In this document: positions 1-11,409 of the stretch, in pieces
Numbering within the stretch: the first letter of the stretch is position 1
How the letters are laid out: each line of letters opens with the position of its first letter
Assembly: GCA_036023115.1 (NCBI GenBank)
Contig: JAYKKT010000048.1
Location: 9,896,501-9,960,500, forward strand
Source of the DNA: Brasenia schreberi
Lineage: Eukaryota > Streptophyta > Magnoliopsida > Nymphaeales > Cabombaceae
Direction: 5' to 3'
DNA length: 64,000 nucleotides
Position numbers and translations under genes: made by a program
Notes under the pieces: model-generated
The model's input: the letters and a program-made list of their open reading frames with translations, nothing else
The model's database searches: none
Told to the model about the DNA's origin: nothing

Positions 1-102
1 TTTATTCCTAACAAGGTGACTGTGGAAAAGCATGAGAGAATTTTATTCTCTGAGAAATTTGATATAGAATAAGGATTGTTCAAACTTTGTGACAATAAAA
101 AT

Positions 103-937
103 AGTACATCTTCTGCTTATATTGAGAGTGCCTTTACTATTGATGTGAATATGTGGCATATACGCCTAGGGCATATAAGTTTAGAAAAGTTGAGAAAATT
201 ATTCAACTTTGACTTATTGCCTGGATTTGAGGAAAATACTTTCAACAAGTGTGAAGCTTGTATATAAGTAAAAATGACGAGAAAAGTTTTTTTCAAGGAA
301 ACAACAAGAGCAACAACCATGTTAGAGGTTATTCACACAGATTTATGTAGACCTTTTAGAGTAAAGATACATTGGGAAAAGGGTTATTTTATAACCTTTA
401 TCGATGATTACTCTATATATATATGGCACATAAATCTGAGGCACTTGATGCTTTTAAAGAATATAGGAAGAAGTGAATAATCAATTAGGGCATTCGATCA
501 AAGTCTTAAGATCAGACAAAGGAGGTGAATATATCTCGACAGAATTCTTGAAATTTTGCAAAGACTTTGGTATTGCAAAACATAATACAATGCCTGAGAC
601 ACCTCAGCAAAATGGTGTAGCTGAAAGATACAATAGAACCTTGCTGAATATGACAATGTCAATGTTAATCGATACCTCTCTTCCAAGGGTATTTTGGGGA
701 GAAGCAGTAAGTACAACAATTTACATACTCAATAGAGTACCATGTAAAGCTGTATTCACTACACCATATGAGATGTGGTTTGGAAGAAAACCCAACCTAG
801 GTCATCTCAAGAGGTGGGGATCTGTTGCACATGTAAAGATCCTTGATCAGTCTAGAGATAAGATAGACAGTAGGTCCTTAAGATGTATATTTGTTGGATA
901 TCGAAAAGGTTCAAAAGGATATCAGTTTTATCATTAA
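103..937 (+). pseudogene. copia integrase (zinc finger + DDE core), broken
   Basis: The element's integrase would insert its cDNA into the chromosome. The N-terminal HHCC finger is visible as WHIRLGH followed by CEAC (about 150-265). The catalytic core shows the first Asp in IHTDLC (about 333), the second in RSDKGGEY (about 510) and the Glu in QQNGVAERYNR (about 605-640). Downstream, PYEMWFGRKPNL is the usual copia block after the core. The reading is split over three frames: a TAA ends the finger segment at about 265, and a frameshift near 475 separates the first Asp from the second. All three catalytic residues survive, but no single ORF encodes them. Confidence 0.88.
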
Positions 938-959
938 GACCATGGACTCATAAAAGCAC

Positions 960-2040
960 AGATGTTGAATTCTTAGAAGATACTAAGAATGACATCTTAG
1001 AAAACAATAAGGAATGTGTTGATGATTTGGCAGACTTAGACCAATCATCTTTTGAGCCCATAGAAAATCTTCTTGAAACTACTGATACCTTAAGTGGACA
1101 TAAGAGGCCAAGAGTCACTCCATCCTACTTAAAGGTCTATCACACTTATTTTGCAAAAAAAGTGTGTAATTTGATAGATTTAGATGAGTTGACTGATAAC
1201 TTGATTTATCAGCAAGCAATGAACTCATCAGAAGCAACAGACTGGGAGAAAGTCATGGATGAGGAAATTAAATCCATTGAGAAAAACCAAGTTTGGGAAT
1301 TAGCTAATTTGCCAAAAGGAATGAAAGCTATAGGCTGTAAATGGGTTCTGAAAAAGAAATACAAGGTCGATGGTATAATCGACAAGTTTAAAACGAGGTT
1401 GGTTGCAAAGGGTTTTTCGCAAAAGGAGGAGATAGATTATATTGTGACATATTCCCCAGTTGAGAAATTTGCATCCATACGTATAATCCTAGCAATATCT
1501 GCATACTATGATTTGGATTTACATCAGTTAGATGTAAAGATAACTTTTCTAAATGTGGATTTAAAAGAAATCATATACATACAGCAACCCAAAGGATTTG
1601 TGGTTGAAGGTCGAGAAGATAAAGTATATAGGTTGAAAAAATCCCCATATGGCATGAAACAATCACCTCGCCAATGGTATTTGACTTTTTAAAATGACAT
1701 TATAGAACTTGGGTTTGTGGCTAATAAACTTGATCACTGTGTATATGTTTGGAACAGTTGGAGCCACTTTGTCTTCCTATCATTATATGTAGATGACATA
1801 TTGTTAATTGGAAATGACAACGAGATAATTGTCAAAACTAAGTCATGGTTGAATTCCAAGTTTGAAATGAAGGATATGGGAGAAACATCCTATATCCTGG
1901 GAATAAAGATCTTTCGAGATAGAGAATCTAGACTCTTATGCCTGAGTCAGGAGAGATATATTGACTATATCCTCAAGAAGTTTAAAATGGGTGAAAGCAA
2001 GTATGCAAATACACCTGTTGTAAAAGGAGTTAAATTGAGT
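960..2040 (+). pseudogene. copia reverse transcriptase, broken
   Basis: RNA-dependent DNA polymerase of the element. Recognised blocks: the entry block WVLKKKYKVDG (about 1340-1372), LVAKGFSQ (about 1398), LDVKITFLN (about 1530-1556), the PYGMKQSPRQWY block (about 1646-1680) and the catalytic YVDDILL (about 1786-1806). A TAA at about 1690 interrupts the domain just after QWYLTF. Two family-typical positions have changed: DVKTAFLNG reads DVKITFLNV, and LYGLKQ reads PYGMKQ. Upstream (960-1200) is the variable linker after integrase. Confidence 0.88.
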
Positions 2041-2778
2041 AAGGCTGATTGTCGCAGTGAAGGAGGCAATAAGCCTAATGTTCATTATGCACAAGCTGTT
2101 GGTAGCTTGATGTATGATATGTTGTGTACAAGACATGATATCAGCTTTGTTGTTGGTCTTGTAAGTAGATATCAAAGTAATCCTGATTGGCAGCACTGGG
2201 TAGCTGTGAAAAGGATTTTAAGATATCTGAAAGGAACAAAAGACTTGAAACTGTGTTTTCAAGCAGATAAACTGAAAGTGGTAGGATGCTCAGACGCTGA
2301 CTTTGTTGGGAGCAAAGATGACAACAAATCAAGCTCAAGACATATATTTTTATGTGGAGGTGGTGTTGTTTCTTGGGAATGTAAGAAACAAGGTTGTGTA
2401 GCATTGCATATACAGGAAGCTGAGTATGTAGCTTGTTGTATGGCTGCAACGAGTGTTGTCTGGATAAACCGCTTCATACGAGAATTGAAGTTGAAAATAA
2501 CAGACGAGCCGGTAGTTATCTAGTGTGATAACAATGCAGCAATTACTCTTATCAAGAGTGGAGCTGATTGCTCCAAAAGCAAGCATATAATGGTAAAATA
2601 CCACTATGTTCATGATATAGTTATGAGAAATGAAATATTCATCTCATACATGCCAACAAAAGATATGTTGACAGACCCCTTAACAAAAGGCATACCAGAA
2701 GAACTTTTCTCAAAACATGTTACTAACATGGGTTTGAGATATGTTTGGTTGTTGTGTAAGGTAATAAACAAACAATAA
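2041..2778 (+). pseudogene. copia RNase H, one internal stop
   Basis: Type I RNase H that removes the RNA strand during reverse transcription. Visible motifs are the first catalytic Asp in CSDADFVGS (about 2287-2313), the Glu in QEAEYVACC (about 2413-2440), the Asp in CDNNAAI (about 2524-2545) and the C-terminal block TDPLTKGIPEELF (about 2670-2707). A TAG at about 2521 lies directly before CDNNAAI. The reading frame continues past the RNase H into the repeated LTR edge at 2749. Confidence 0.87.
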
Positions 2779-2861
2779 ATGACTGGTGTTGTATAGGTAA
2801 ACAACCATACAACAGATAAAATATTGTGGAGGGAAATAACCACACAAAAGGTTCTAATTGC
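2749..2861 (+). repeat. three imperfect tandem copies of the LTR leading edge (about 37 bp each)
   Basis: Three successive units begin at about 2749, 2787 and 2824. They start TTGTTGTGTAAGG, TGTTGTATAGG and TTGTGGAGGG, and each continues with an AATAACCACACAA-like stretch. The related copia on the other strand has a single such unit at its LTR start (read leftwards from 54,489). The third unit leads into sequence collinear with that LTR, so the first two look like duplications at the polypurine-tract/LTR junction. Confidence 0.6.
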
Positions 2862-3165
2862 AATAGTAATCAGGAAATGACATAACTAAATAAAACCCAG
2901 AAAAAGTGGGAGGAAAACCAGTATGTTTATACACTTCGCTCGAATGGCCAAGTGGGAGATCTATAGATAGGGTGGTCATTCTCGGCAACCTTATCTTGTA
3001 ACGGCTGGACCGGCCATCCAGTCCGTTACTAGAGGAGGTTACCGGATAGAGGCCATCAGTAACCGCCGAACGGTTATCGGATTTTACGGTAACTGTCCGG
3101 ATTCGGACTGGTCAAAAAAGGAAAACCCAGCAGGCAAGCCAGAAGATCAGGAGCAACCTCTGCTT

Positions 3166-3174
3166 TATAAATAG
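3166..3174 (+). promoter_or_regulatory. LTR TATA box
   Basis: TATAAATAG lies about 340 bp into the copia LTR, followed by a purine-rich leader. This is the expected U3/R promoter of a plant LTR retrotransposon. Confidence 0.5.
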
Positions 3175-3433
3175 AGGAGAGGAATGACATGAAAAGTGAC
3201 ATGAAAAATACAGAGAGAAATTCGCAAAGAAACAACCGATGTCCTTGGGGAAGCCACTGTGAAGAAACCTTGTACAACTCCAACACCATTCCAGCTGCGA
3301 CCAGAGAGACGATCATCCGGTTCATCATCAACACAGGAACAGAGTCTTCCGGTGGAGCTCAGCGGCTCCTAGTTTCATCAAAACCAAGCTCTTTACTCTC
3401 TCTATCGACCTTCCGTCTCCTCGCCATTTAAAT

Positions 3434-3650
3434 CTGTGTTTCATATCGTCTTTGAAAACCTTTTAGCGCCCAAATAGGACTTGTAAGAAACCAAATCTTG
3501 GAGTACTAATGTTGCCAAGAATTGACTTCAATTTAAACCTTTGTTTCATATCTTGTCTTTGTCAAAACTTTATGCAATCTTTAGCGTTCGAATAGGATTT
3601 GCCGGAAACCACCATCTTGGAATATTAATATTACCAAGGAATTGACTTGT
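3434..3650 (+). repeat. diverged tandem duplication, about 105-110 bp x 2
   Basis: Both units contain TGTTTCATATC, a TTTAGCG...AATAGGA block, GAAACCA, ATCTTGGA and CCAAG-AATTGACTT in the same order (about 3434-3540 and 3541-3650). Several short indels separate them, so the duplication is not recent. Confidence 0.6.
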
Positions 3651-4192
3651 CTAGTGTAAGGAGAGTTAAGGAGCTCTTCAGTGTATCTCAGAGGTTGATT
3701 GTCGAGGTTGATTGCATTCAGAAGGTTGAATTTGAAGGCGACAAAAATGCTCGAGTATAGGTTTGAAAGAGAAAGATCCAAGGTGCGTAGGAAACTGTTA
3801 AACGCCGACTGCAACAGGGGGACAATATGCCCATCAACATCTAAATGAACTGAACTAACTCTTGAGGGAGGGAAATTGGAGGTAAGAAGGCAATTATGGG
3901 TGGCAATTTGCAGGCATCTGATTATGCGATGGGTCAGCATCTCCATTTTCTTCAACCCTGACGACACTGTCTTCACTAGTGACAAAAATAGGTTGTCATC
4001 GACGAGAGTTCCATCACGCGTCCATGTGCCTCTCTTTCTCTATGTGAGATATCGAATGGTAACGTCGGGGGTCATCCAACTAAAACTTTCTGATTGGGTT
4101 TCTGGAAACCGTATTGATTGCATTGCCACACGAGCTTGTTACATACCGTGAAATCTTGATATATAATGTTTGATTAAGATGGGATTTTTAAC

Positions 4193-4194
<2 letters not shown>
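3651..4194. other. interval with a weak leucine-rich ORF on the minus strand only
   Basis: A minus-strand reading from about 3985 to 3581 has spaced Leu/Asn blocks (FLRTLDLSLSNLYS, LLNAINLDNQPLR) faintly like leucine-rich repeats of plant F-box or NLR proteins. It runs into the tandem duplication, lacks any other domain and cannot be assigned. Nothing else is visible here. Confidence 0.25.

Positions 4195-4274
<80 letters not shown>
4195..4274. repeat. (TA)n microsatellite, about 80 bp
   Basis: About 40 uninterrupted TA dinucleotides. Confidence 0.98.
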
Positions 4275-4279
<5 letters not shown>

Positions 4280-5400
4280 GTGATCGTAATGGGGTTAAAC
4301 TCAACATATGAAATAGAAAAATAAGCATAATAACGATAATCAAAATGTGAATCCTTGCACGTTGATTGGTACAAACTCTGAATCATAGATTTGGTTTCTG
4401 CACTCTAGCTTCATGTATCTTGAAAAACTCAGTTTGATCTCATTAGTGAAAAAACAATAGGTGAATTGCAGCAGCATTTATGGCAATTTTCGTGAAAAAA
4501 CTTTTTGTACTAATAGTTAGTTTTAAGAATTTGAGTCGCAAGATGCAGGTTGTGAGATATGCGGGAGTGCAAACCTGGCTATAAACCTTTTTTCAAGCGA
4601 GCAAATAGTTGAATCTCGAGATTATGAAAACAAAAATAGGCCGGGCAATTAATATTTTTGAACCCTTATAATAAAGCCATCAAGCACTCGCAATCAATGG
4701 CACACCACTCCTTTTCACTCGCTCTAAAGAGAAGACGATTTTCCTTTATCCGATTTGTAACGCCTCATTTTCTATGATATCGATCATTTAACAAGGATTT
4801 GCTTTTCGTTGAATTTAGTTCATGGTAAAAACCTTAACGAGTTTGGAGATGACGCCACTAGTAATGCTTGCGCTGGTGGCTCCCTTTTGGGGATGAAAAC
4901 CATTGTGGACACGGGTACAATAGGACACGACAAGGTGATGCCTTGTGCGAGGAAATGCATTCGATCTCAAAGTTGTCGTACGAACAAGCACCGAACCAAC
5001 CGTGCGGGACAGTCTCACCCACATCTTCTCTCATTTGTTAGCCACCCTTCTTCTCTCATTTGTTTGTGTGGATTCCTCTTCTACCAGCTGGCGACTTCTT
5101 TGTGTGTGTGTTTAAATTTTCGCGTGGAACCAGCCAACTGGCTGACCTCTTTAAACACCGAAGGAAGGACTCCGGTGGATCAGCCAACAGGTTCTCTCTC
5201 TCTCTCTGGTCTGGTGGGGTTGTCCACTACACTAGACAAAATCTGACTTGCTTCCATGTGTCAGCAGAAACCACGGGCATTTTGAGTAGGCTCTCCCCGG
5301 GATAAATCTTGAACGAGAAGTCGAAATTACCCGTCGCACGGGCATTTTGAGTAGGCTCTTTACCCACGGTCTAAAAAGTTTTCACTCTCAAAATCTATGT
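4275..5400. other. no recognisable gene
   Basis: Short ORFs occur on both strands (for example about 4809-5246, +) but show no family motif. Two copies of a GGGCATTTTGAGTAGGCTCT-like phrase stand at about 5275 and 5340. I see nothing else. Confidence 0.4.
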
Positions 5401-5410
5401 TGTACGGAGA

Positions 5411-5572
5411 TGCCAGATATGGCATCATACCCGGTACGTACCGGGTATGGGTATACATATGAATACGTTTGGTATGTACTCATATCATTAATAGCGTATC
5501 GGTACGTATATATGTATTCCGGTATGCGTACCCAAATTTTGATATGCCACGTACCGGTACCGAGTATGATAT
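5411..5572. repeat. imperfect inverted repeat, possible MITE or foldback element
   Basis: The left arm (GATATGGCATCATACCCGG at about 5414) is mirrored by the right arm (CCGGTACCGAGTATGATATG at about 5554-5573). The interior is rich in GGTACGTA/CGTACC palindromes. The size of about 160 bp fits a small foldback element. No clean target duplication was found. Confidence 0.45.
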
Positions 5573-6395
5573 GGATCGAGTTGACCCATTCATATCTAGG
5601 TCAACCTGATTCAAAACCAATACTTAAAAGGCCGAAACCCTATCCCCAAGCTTGTAATCATATGCGTGTGTCTCGTTCTGTCGTGCATCTCTCTCCCGCC
5701 GCCGTGCATCACTTTCATCCTCCGTGCCATAAGGACCGGCGACTGGCGCCTGGCTTGTTTGGAGGTGGTTTTGTCCTCTGATTTGATCTACCTTTGTATT
5801 GTCTTCCTTCTACTGCATCACTCCAAGGCTCGAAGCGTAAGTGTATTTTGGATTTTCGACCATCATTTATATCCCCAGCAATGTTCTCTGTGTTGCAAGA
5901 GTGAACATCTCAGTATTTGCCTACGTCACTTTGTTTTGGTACACTAGAAAGGAATGATCTATTGCATCTTCAATAGTAACTCGAGTTTGTTTCCTTCATT
6001 TTTATCATTCACATGTTGCTCTGGAGTTTTTAAACTGCATCGATAATAAGAAACCAATGGCATTAAGATGTAGGGGCTAGTTGTCCTAATTCCATTCTAT
6101 GCATACATGTTTTCAGTTTGTTACTCAAGAGTAAGAACGCAGAATGCATGTTCTCTATGTTAACATTGTTGAGGCATATCGCACACATTCTTGGAAGTGA
6201 TCGATTTATGGTCTTCTTTTTCTTCTGCAGTGCTTGTTTGATTGTTTGTGATTTTCATATTGTGTTGCTGCCCTACATGAAAAACCCTAATCTCTTCAGC
6301 TACTTGACCCTGCAATTCTCTTGGGTTATCAACAGAATTAGGTGTACTTCTTGTGGTTTGACTTTGAATGTTCAAAAGTATAAAACGAATAACAG

Positions 6396-6787
6396 GTCTT
6401 CAAAAGAAAGACTATGCCAGGACGCATGGGCGGGAAACAACGGACGGTAAAGAATGTGTGGATCTACAAAGTTGATCCAGCAAGGAATTTGATGTGGTTG
6501 AGAGGACAGGTGCGTTCTTATACATGCGAATATTTTCCTTCTGTTGAGGAACTTTCCATATTTGCAGTTAGTGAATGGGCTTCAGAGTCTTGTTATCTCA
6601 TGTTTAGATTCCCGGTGTGGAAGGCAATTTTATTTTCATAAAGGATGCAATTTATAAGAAACCTGACCATTCGATTCTCCCATTCCCTACCTATTTCATG
6701 CCTCCTGACGAAGATCCCTTGGCTCTTGAACCGATGATTGCAAAACTTGGCGATGTTGATTCTTTCATGGCTGAGTCGCCTTTGTGA
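6396..6787 (+). CDS. organellar (mitochondrial-type) ribosomal protein uL3, last two exons
   Basis: uL3 is a core large-subunit ribosomal protein near the peptidyl-transferase centre. Exon 6396-6509 (38 codons) contains the conserved block MPGRMGGKQRTVKN followed by VDPARNLMWLRGQ. A canonical donor (ACAG|GTGCG) and acceptor (TTTAG|ATT) remove a 98-bp intron. Exon 6608-6787 encodes IPGVEGNFIFIKDAIYKK and a proline-rich tail, and ends at TGA. Both splice joins keep the frame and no stop interrupts the 97 codons, so this end is under constraint or recent. The organellar/bacterial-type block and the short C-terminal tail favour the organellar rather than the cytosolic form. The acceptor at 6395 (AACAG|G) implies upstream exons, but I cannot find them in 3.6-6.4 kb. 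They lie beyond a TE-filled intron to the left, or this is a 5'-truncated copy. Confidence 0.8.
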
Positions 6788-7080
6788 CCTACATTTTCAT
6801 AATGTGGGAATCGACAATCTACTCGGCTAACTTGTTAATCCATAAATCTGGAGTTTTTGAGGTATCCTTTTTTTGTTGCTGCAAGCTTTTGTAATTTTAA
6901 GATGTTTTCTTATGTTTTTGATGTGTCATTTTAGAAATTATTGAGACAAATTATAGAAGTTCTAAAATAAAAGCATTGGAGTTGCATATTTAATTATTCT
7001 TGGTGATGGTCTTGTAGTATTTTCTTTTGCTTGGGGTCTCACTCCGTATAAGAGCTAGCTGACTTTTTCTCGATAAAATA
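6788..7080 (+). other. probable 3' UTR and downstream flank of the uL3 gene
   Basis: AT-rich DNA follows the TGA, with T-runs and TTGTAATTTTAAGATG at about 6890, consistent with a plant 3' UTR. No ORF. Confidence 0.4.
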
Positions 7081-8270
7081 TTTGATGAGTTTGGACTAAA
7101 CTTTGTCTACTCTTGGTCATCTTATTCATAAGTTCCTCATATGTTACTTTTTACACTTTAAGACTTTTATATATATTATTTATTTATTTGTCGTTCTTGC
7201 AGACTTACCTTAGATAAATAAGCACTCCGCTATGAGTACATACGGGTACTTTACCTTCATCATAGGATATGTACACAAAACTCGAAGGGCACATACCTTG
7301 CTTCAAGTCGACCTCAAACACACCTTAGTCACCTATGGTTGGGACGGGCATAGAGATTGGAGTAGCACCACAGGCAGAGAGACGGAACCAAGAGACGAGA
7401 AGAGAGAGAGGAAAACTGCGTGTTTAGGGAGGACCCATAATCACCTATGTATAGGTGTTTGTGTGGATCACGAATCGTAGAACTGATCCAAACGACACAC
7501 CACTTTATCTTCAACCATTTCATCTTATTTGGAATGACCCCACCTTATCCAGAGTTGTCTCATCTTATACTTATCTATGACCATGAAAACTCTTGACCGT
7601 TAGATCAAAATTTTTTCGTGTAAAAAGATATATGAAGATCCAACCCAAACTACAAGTCATAAACCCAAGCTCGACCCGACGCACGTGTGGTATAACATGT
7701 CTTCTCCAAGCTCCATGAACTAAGTTTAATGAGCTACCAAATATATAAAAAAAACATGTAGAATTATGAATATAAGACTAAACTTTGTTTTATCTTTGTC
7801 ATCTTATGCCCAATTAATCATACGTTACCTTTAAACTTAAGACTTTCATACATATATTATTTATTTATTGAAGGATAACAAAACGGATGGGCACCAGCAC
7901 AACTGTACTTACACTGACCAGATCGATTGTACGAACAACAACAACAGCGAAGCCCCTCTCTTCCCTTACGTGAACTGGACGACTTCGAACAAAAGCAATT
8001 ACGCTACTGTTGGTGGTGTCGGCCACGATCCTAACCCAAACCATAAGCCACAAGCCCAAGCTCGACCCAGCATGGCCCGACGCATGCGCACACATGTGTG
8101 GTATAACATGTACTCCTCAAGATCTTTTAACTAAGGTTCATAAGCTACCAAATATATAAAAATATATACGAGTTTGTCGCATCTATCAATATCTCCTCTT
8201 TGTTAATTTTTACATTTTAGGACTTTTATACATATTTTATTTATTTATTTAGAGATACATGCATTAAATG
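7080..8270. repeat. dispersed non-coding repeat, two to three partial copies
   Basis: The phrase CAAGCTCGACCC...CGACGCA...GTGTGGTATAACATGT...GAGCTACCAAATATATAAAAA occurs at about 7667-7755 and again at about 8058-8165. The phrase GTTACTTTTTACACTTTAAG followed by ACTTTTATA...TTATTTATTTATT recurs at about 7142-7190, 7822-7870 and 8200-8252. The copies are 75-85% alike by eye and contain no protein motif. Confidence 0.6.
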
Positions 8271-8279
8271 CATATTAAA

Positions 8280-9075
8280 TCCAACAATACCCACAAAGTT
8301 CTTAAGTGTGAAAGTGCCCTCTTAACTCAACAATCCTATTATGTTGTCAGTAATGTTAACTTTTGGTTTAAACTGTTACCTAAGTTATCCGATATCACTC
8401 TTAAAGGAACTAGGTGAACATACGTCTTCAACCTTAACCTTGGGTGCGAAGGTGTCTGTATGGTATGATCTATAGGGGTGGTGCTTTAATGATCATGTAT
8501 CTATATCCTCTATCATGATTGACTTCAAGGAATAACCCAATTTCTCTATTGTAGTCACTCAATGTCAATCACTTAGTTCAACATCTCAAAGGATGTACTA
8601 GTAGCATCCTGACCTTTAACTCGATCCTATTCATAGAATATACTCTTGCTAAACTTGTAGTCATTATACTTTAGGTTTATAAGAGATAGACACATAAATA
8701 ATGAAAGTATCACATAATATAAATTGTCATCCTATTCACCCAACAACTTGTTACTACCACATTGAACCTATCTCGTAGGATCTCCACTCAGTTAGGTTGG
8801 GTTGCCACTACTTAGATTATGGATTTCAGTCTTATCCCCAACTTGAATTTCTCAACTAAGGCTATTGATTATCCCTTAGTCAAAGGATCAGTTGTTTTAT
8901 CTTGGAATCCAACAAAATTTACAACCATGACCCCATTACACACAAGAGCCCTTACAAACTTTAGTCTGACTTAGATGTGTCTCTCTTACTTTTGGTTATA
9001 CTTTGAACTACTAATCTTTGCAATTGTAGTCATGCTATCACAATACACTGAAATTGTAGGAAGTGACTTCTTTAC
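8280..9075 (-). pseudogene. very old copia remnant: RNase H C-terminus and downstream region
   Basis: Read leftwards from about 9075, the reverse complement gives a copia RNase H tail: VYCDSMTTIAKIS, then an ERHI...RLKFVRALV stretch, then DKTTDPLTKG near 8870. The order and spacing match the end of copia polyproteins, with several stops. The downstream part (8750-8280) has no coding sense and is probably the element's 3' non-coding part. It is a different, much older copia lineage than the other two in the window. Confidence 0.6.
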
Positions 9076-9129
9076 CATATGTAAAAGTGATAAAAGTAAC
9101 TTAAGTTATTAAGCTTCCAATCTAATCTC

Positions 9130-10409
9130 ATCCAAAGCACTTCTGCCTCATTATTTTTCTCCTACAGTCCATTTTTCCCCACTACCCTGATTTTTTTTTC
9201 TAATTTTAATGTTTCTTTCCAAGTTTGGAGAAAAATTTACCGGACAGCCCAGTCGCGTCACTGGCCAGTTTCATGTTCTCCGTTTATGGATTTCCAGCTA
9301 ATGGATTCTCCAATAATTTAAGTTCGTCATCGTTGTTGCCCACTACTTCTGCTTTGGATATGGCTTCTATAAGAGCTTGCTACTTCCAGATGCCGAGGTA
9401 AATATCAATCAAGAGCGTTAATTCTATACACCCATAGTCAAGCGCAACCGTCACCTCTTATAGAAATGCAGTAAAACAAGGATTGGTTGGATCACCTAAA
9501 CCCCATAGCCATGTATACGAATACACACAAACTGCTGACTGGAGGAGGCAGACAACTCCCTCCGCCTCTCTTTCCTCTTTACAATAAATAATGATGAACG
9601 CATGGATGCTGACATCAAGGAGGCCTAGGAGCGCAAAACTAATTTAAGTAAAGATGTAGTTTCGCCTTTCTCCTCCGATCTCCATTAATTTTATACAAGT
9701 ATTTATTTTATACCAAGTGTTCATGTCCAAATTGCTCACACTGAACCATTTCACTGAATACGATCCAGCTTTTGTGACGTACATGTGGACCATGGCTTTC
9801 TCCTTATTACCTCCAATGGATGTTTGACAGGCTGAAAGTAACACACTAGACCAACAGCACGTACCATCCGATGAAGAGACTTTTTCTCGAGGCTACTGGT
9901 GGCCACGAGCTTATGACGATGCATGGTGGTATTGTTACAATTTTAGAATGGAATGTAAACAATTTGTTTTATAACTTTTTAAGTTCATCTCTCATGACAT
10001 CATTTGGGTCCATCCGTTATTTGTTATACAATATAACAGTCATATATTAAGACATACAGAATCACGGTTCAAAACAAGAACTGAAGCTTTGTTTTGGTTA
10101 CGTGTATTATAATGGTTCAATTTGTACATTTTTTTAGAACCGATTGTTTGGTTTTGGTTCAATATTGAGGCCAGAGTTAAACCAAACGACCATGACTCCC
10201 CTAGTTGTATGGATTTTGGATCACATAACTTGTCTAGCTTTATCTGATGGACAGTTTTTACTCTAAAGCAAAGTCTCATTTTCACAACGGAACTCAGTAA
10301 AAGGAAGAAGCTTGTGTTTACAAATTAATGTCCAATATTCCACTAACAAAAGTAAAAGTAACTTGTTTTAAATTTGCAATGGATTTAACGAAACTTAAAC
10401 TCGATTGTG
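9130..10409. other. no recognisable gene
   Basis: AT-rich sequence with scattered short ORFs lacking known motifs, and no convincing repeats or RNA genes. Confidence 0.4.
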
Positions 10410-11409
10410 GCCAGTGTAGACACGAAAATTTTCACTTCAAAGCTTATGTAAAAACTTGAAGCGAAACTTTTTTATCTACTTGATTGCGCGAGCGTGTCAA
10501 TTAGTTTGAAAAACTAGCAAAGTTTTGAAAAATATGATTTCTTAGGCGATTGTGGGCAAGCGAACTCTTTTCGCTTTAGACCTTCTTGAACCGACGCTCA
10601 AGGGTCAGTCTAAGCGCTTAGAAATTTCAATTTTGGAAGATGGTGAACTCTAATTCACGTGAAGAGTTCGTGTTTTTGAAAGAAATAGAATGTGAACTTC
10701 CAGAAAACATAATGTTCTGTCACATAAATATGGTGAACTCTTTTCACAAAAATGTTCTCTTTTCAGGGCTTATTTTCCGAATTGATCTGAACACCTTATA
10801 GACCTTCAAAAATCACCAAAATTTTATCACACATAGCCTATAGTGTGAAGGATCTGTAGCACTTTAAAGATCTAAAATCGGAGTTGTTTTGAAGCAAAAT
10901 TAAATCAGTAAAGTAGCCTTACTCAGGTGCCTAGAACTGTCCTATCACAAAAATACAAAGGCTTAAAGATGAGCCTGTATCTTGGTGATCTGAGTTCCAA
11001 ATTTAATGATTTTGATATTGTTAGAAAGTTATGGATGTCAGCTTTCCAATGAATCAAAAATCAACTGATTTATACTCCTACAAACAGAGTTATGGGATAA
11101 AAACCCAGGCTCTATTGTAGGGAAACTGTATGTGCAAACAGTGGACAGATTTTTGTTCGGTTTTGCTCAATTTTATTTACGTGGCTGGACGACCCTAAAA
11201 TTCTTGAAAATTTTATTTAATGTGGGTTTGTGTGTATAATGAGTGGGCAAAATTTGAGTAAAATTAGAGTAAGCATTCGAGAATTAAAATTACAGCAGAT
11301 AACATATGCAAAGATGCTGAAAGTTTAGTTTCAGGTTTTTAAGAATATACATGATGCAAACTCACCCGAATTGAAATTGCAACAACTCTTAATTCCCAAA
11401 TTAAATTAT

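Larger units (their letters stand above)
1..3660 (+). mobile_element. Ty1/copia LTR retrotransposon, 3' part (pol + 3' LTR), decayed
   Basis: Domain order integrase, reverse transcriptase, RNase H is diagnostic of Ty1/copia. The window starts inside the linker between protease and the integrase zinc finger, so gag, protease and the 5' LTR lie outside. In-frame stops near 70, 265 and 1690 and frame changes near 480, 940 and 2520 show the copy is dead. It is a relative of the reverse-strand copia at 54.0-59.8 kb: the same protein blocks occur in the same order with many substitutions. The right boundary of the LTR is uncertain (3.5-3.66 kb) because no second LTR is available for comparison. Confidence 0.9.
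2825..3660 (+). repeat. 3' LTR of the copia element (right end approximate)
   Basis: The segment follows the RNase H and begins with a TGTGGAGGG unit. Its first 250 bp match the LTR of the reverse-strand copia in order (AATAACCACACAA, GTGGGAGGAAA, CTCGAATGGCCAAGTGG, CGGCCATCCAGTCCGTTAC). It holds a TATA box at 3166. Similarity to the other LTR fades after about 3.1 kb, so the right edge is a guess. Confidence 0.6.

Noticed and set aside
3581..3985. LRR/NLR gene fragment on the minus strand
   Set aside because: Leucine spacing is suggestive but no NB-ARC, F-box or repeated LRR consensus is present. Kept only as a low-confidence interval note.
4174..4386. minus-strand ORF of alternating Ile-Tyr
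   Set aside because: It is only the translation of the (TA)n microsatellite.
4809..5246. 145-codon plus-strand ORF
   Set aside because: No domain, no homologous block I recognise, an overlapping antisense ORF, and low-complexity CT runs.
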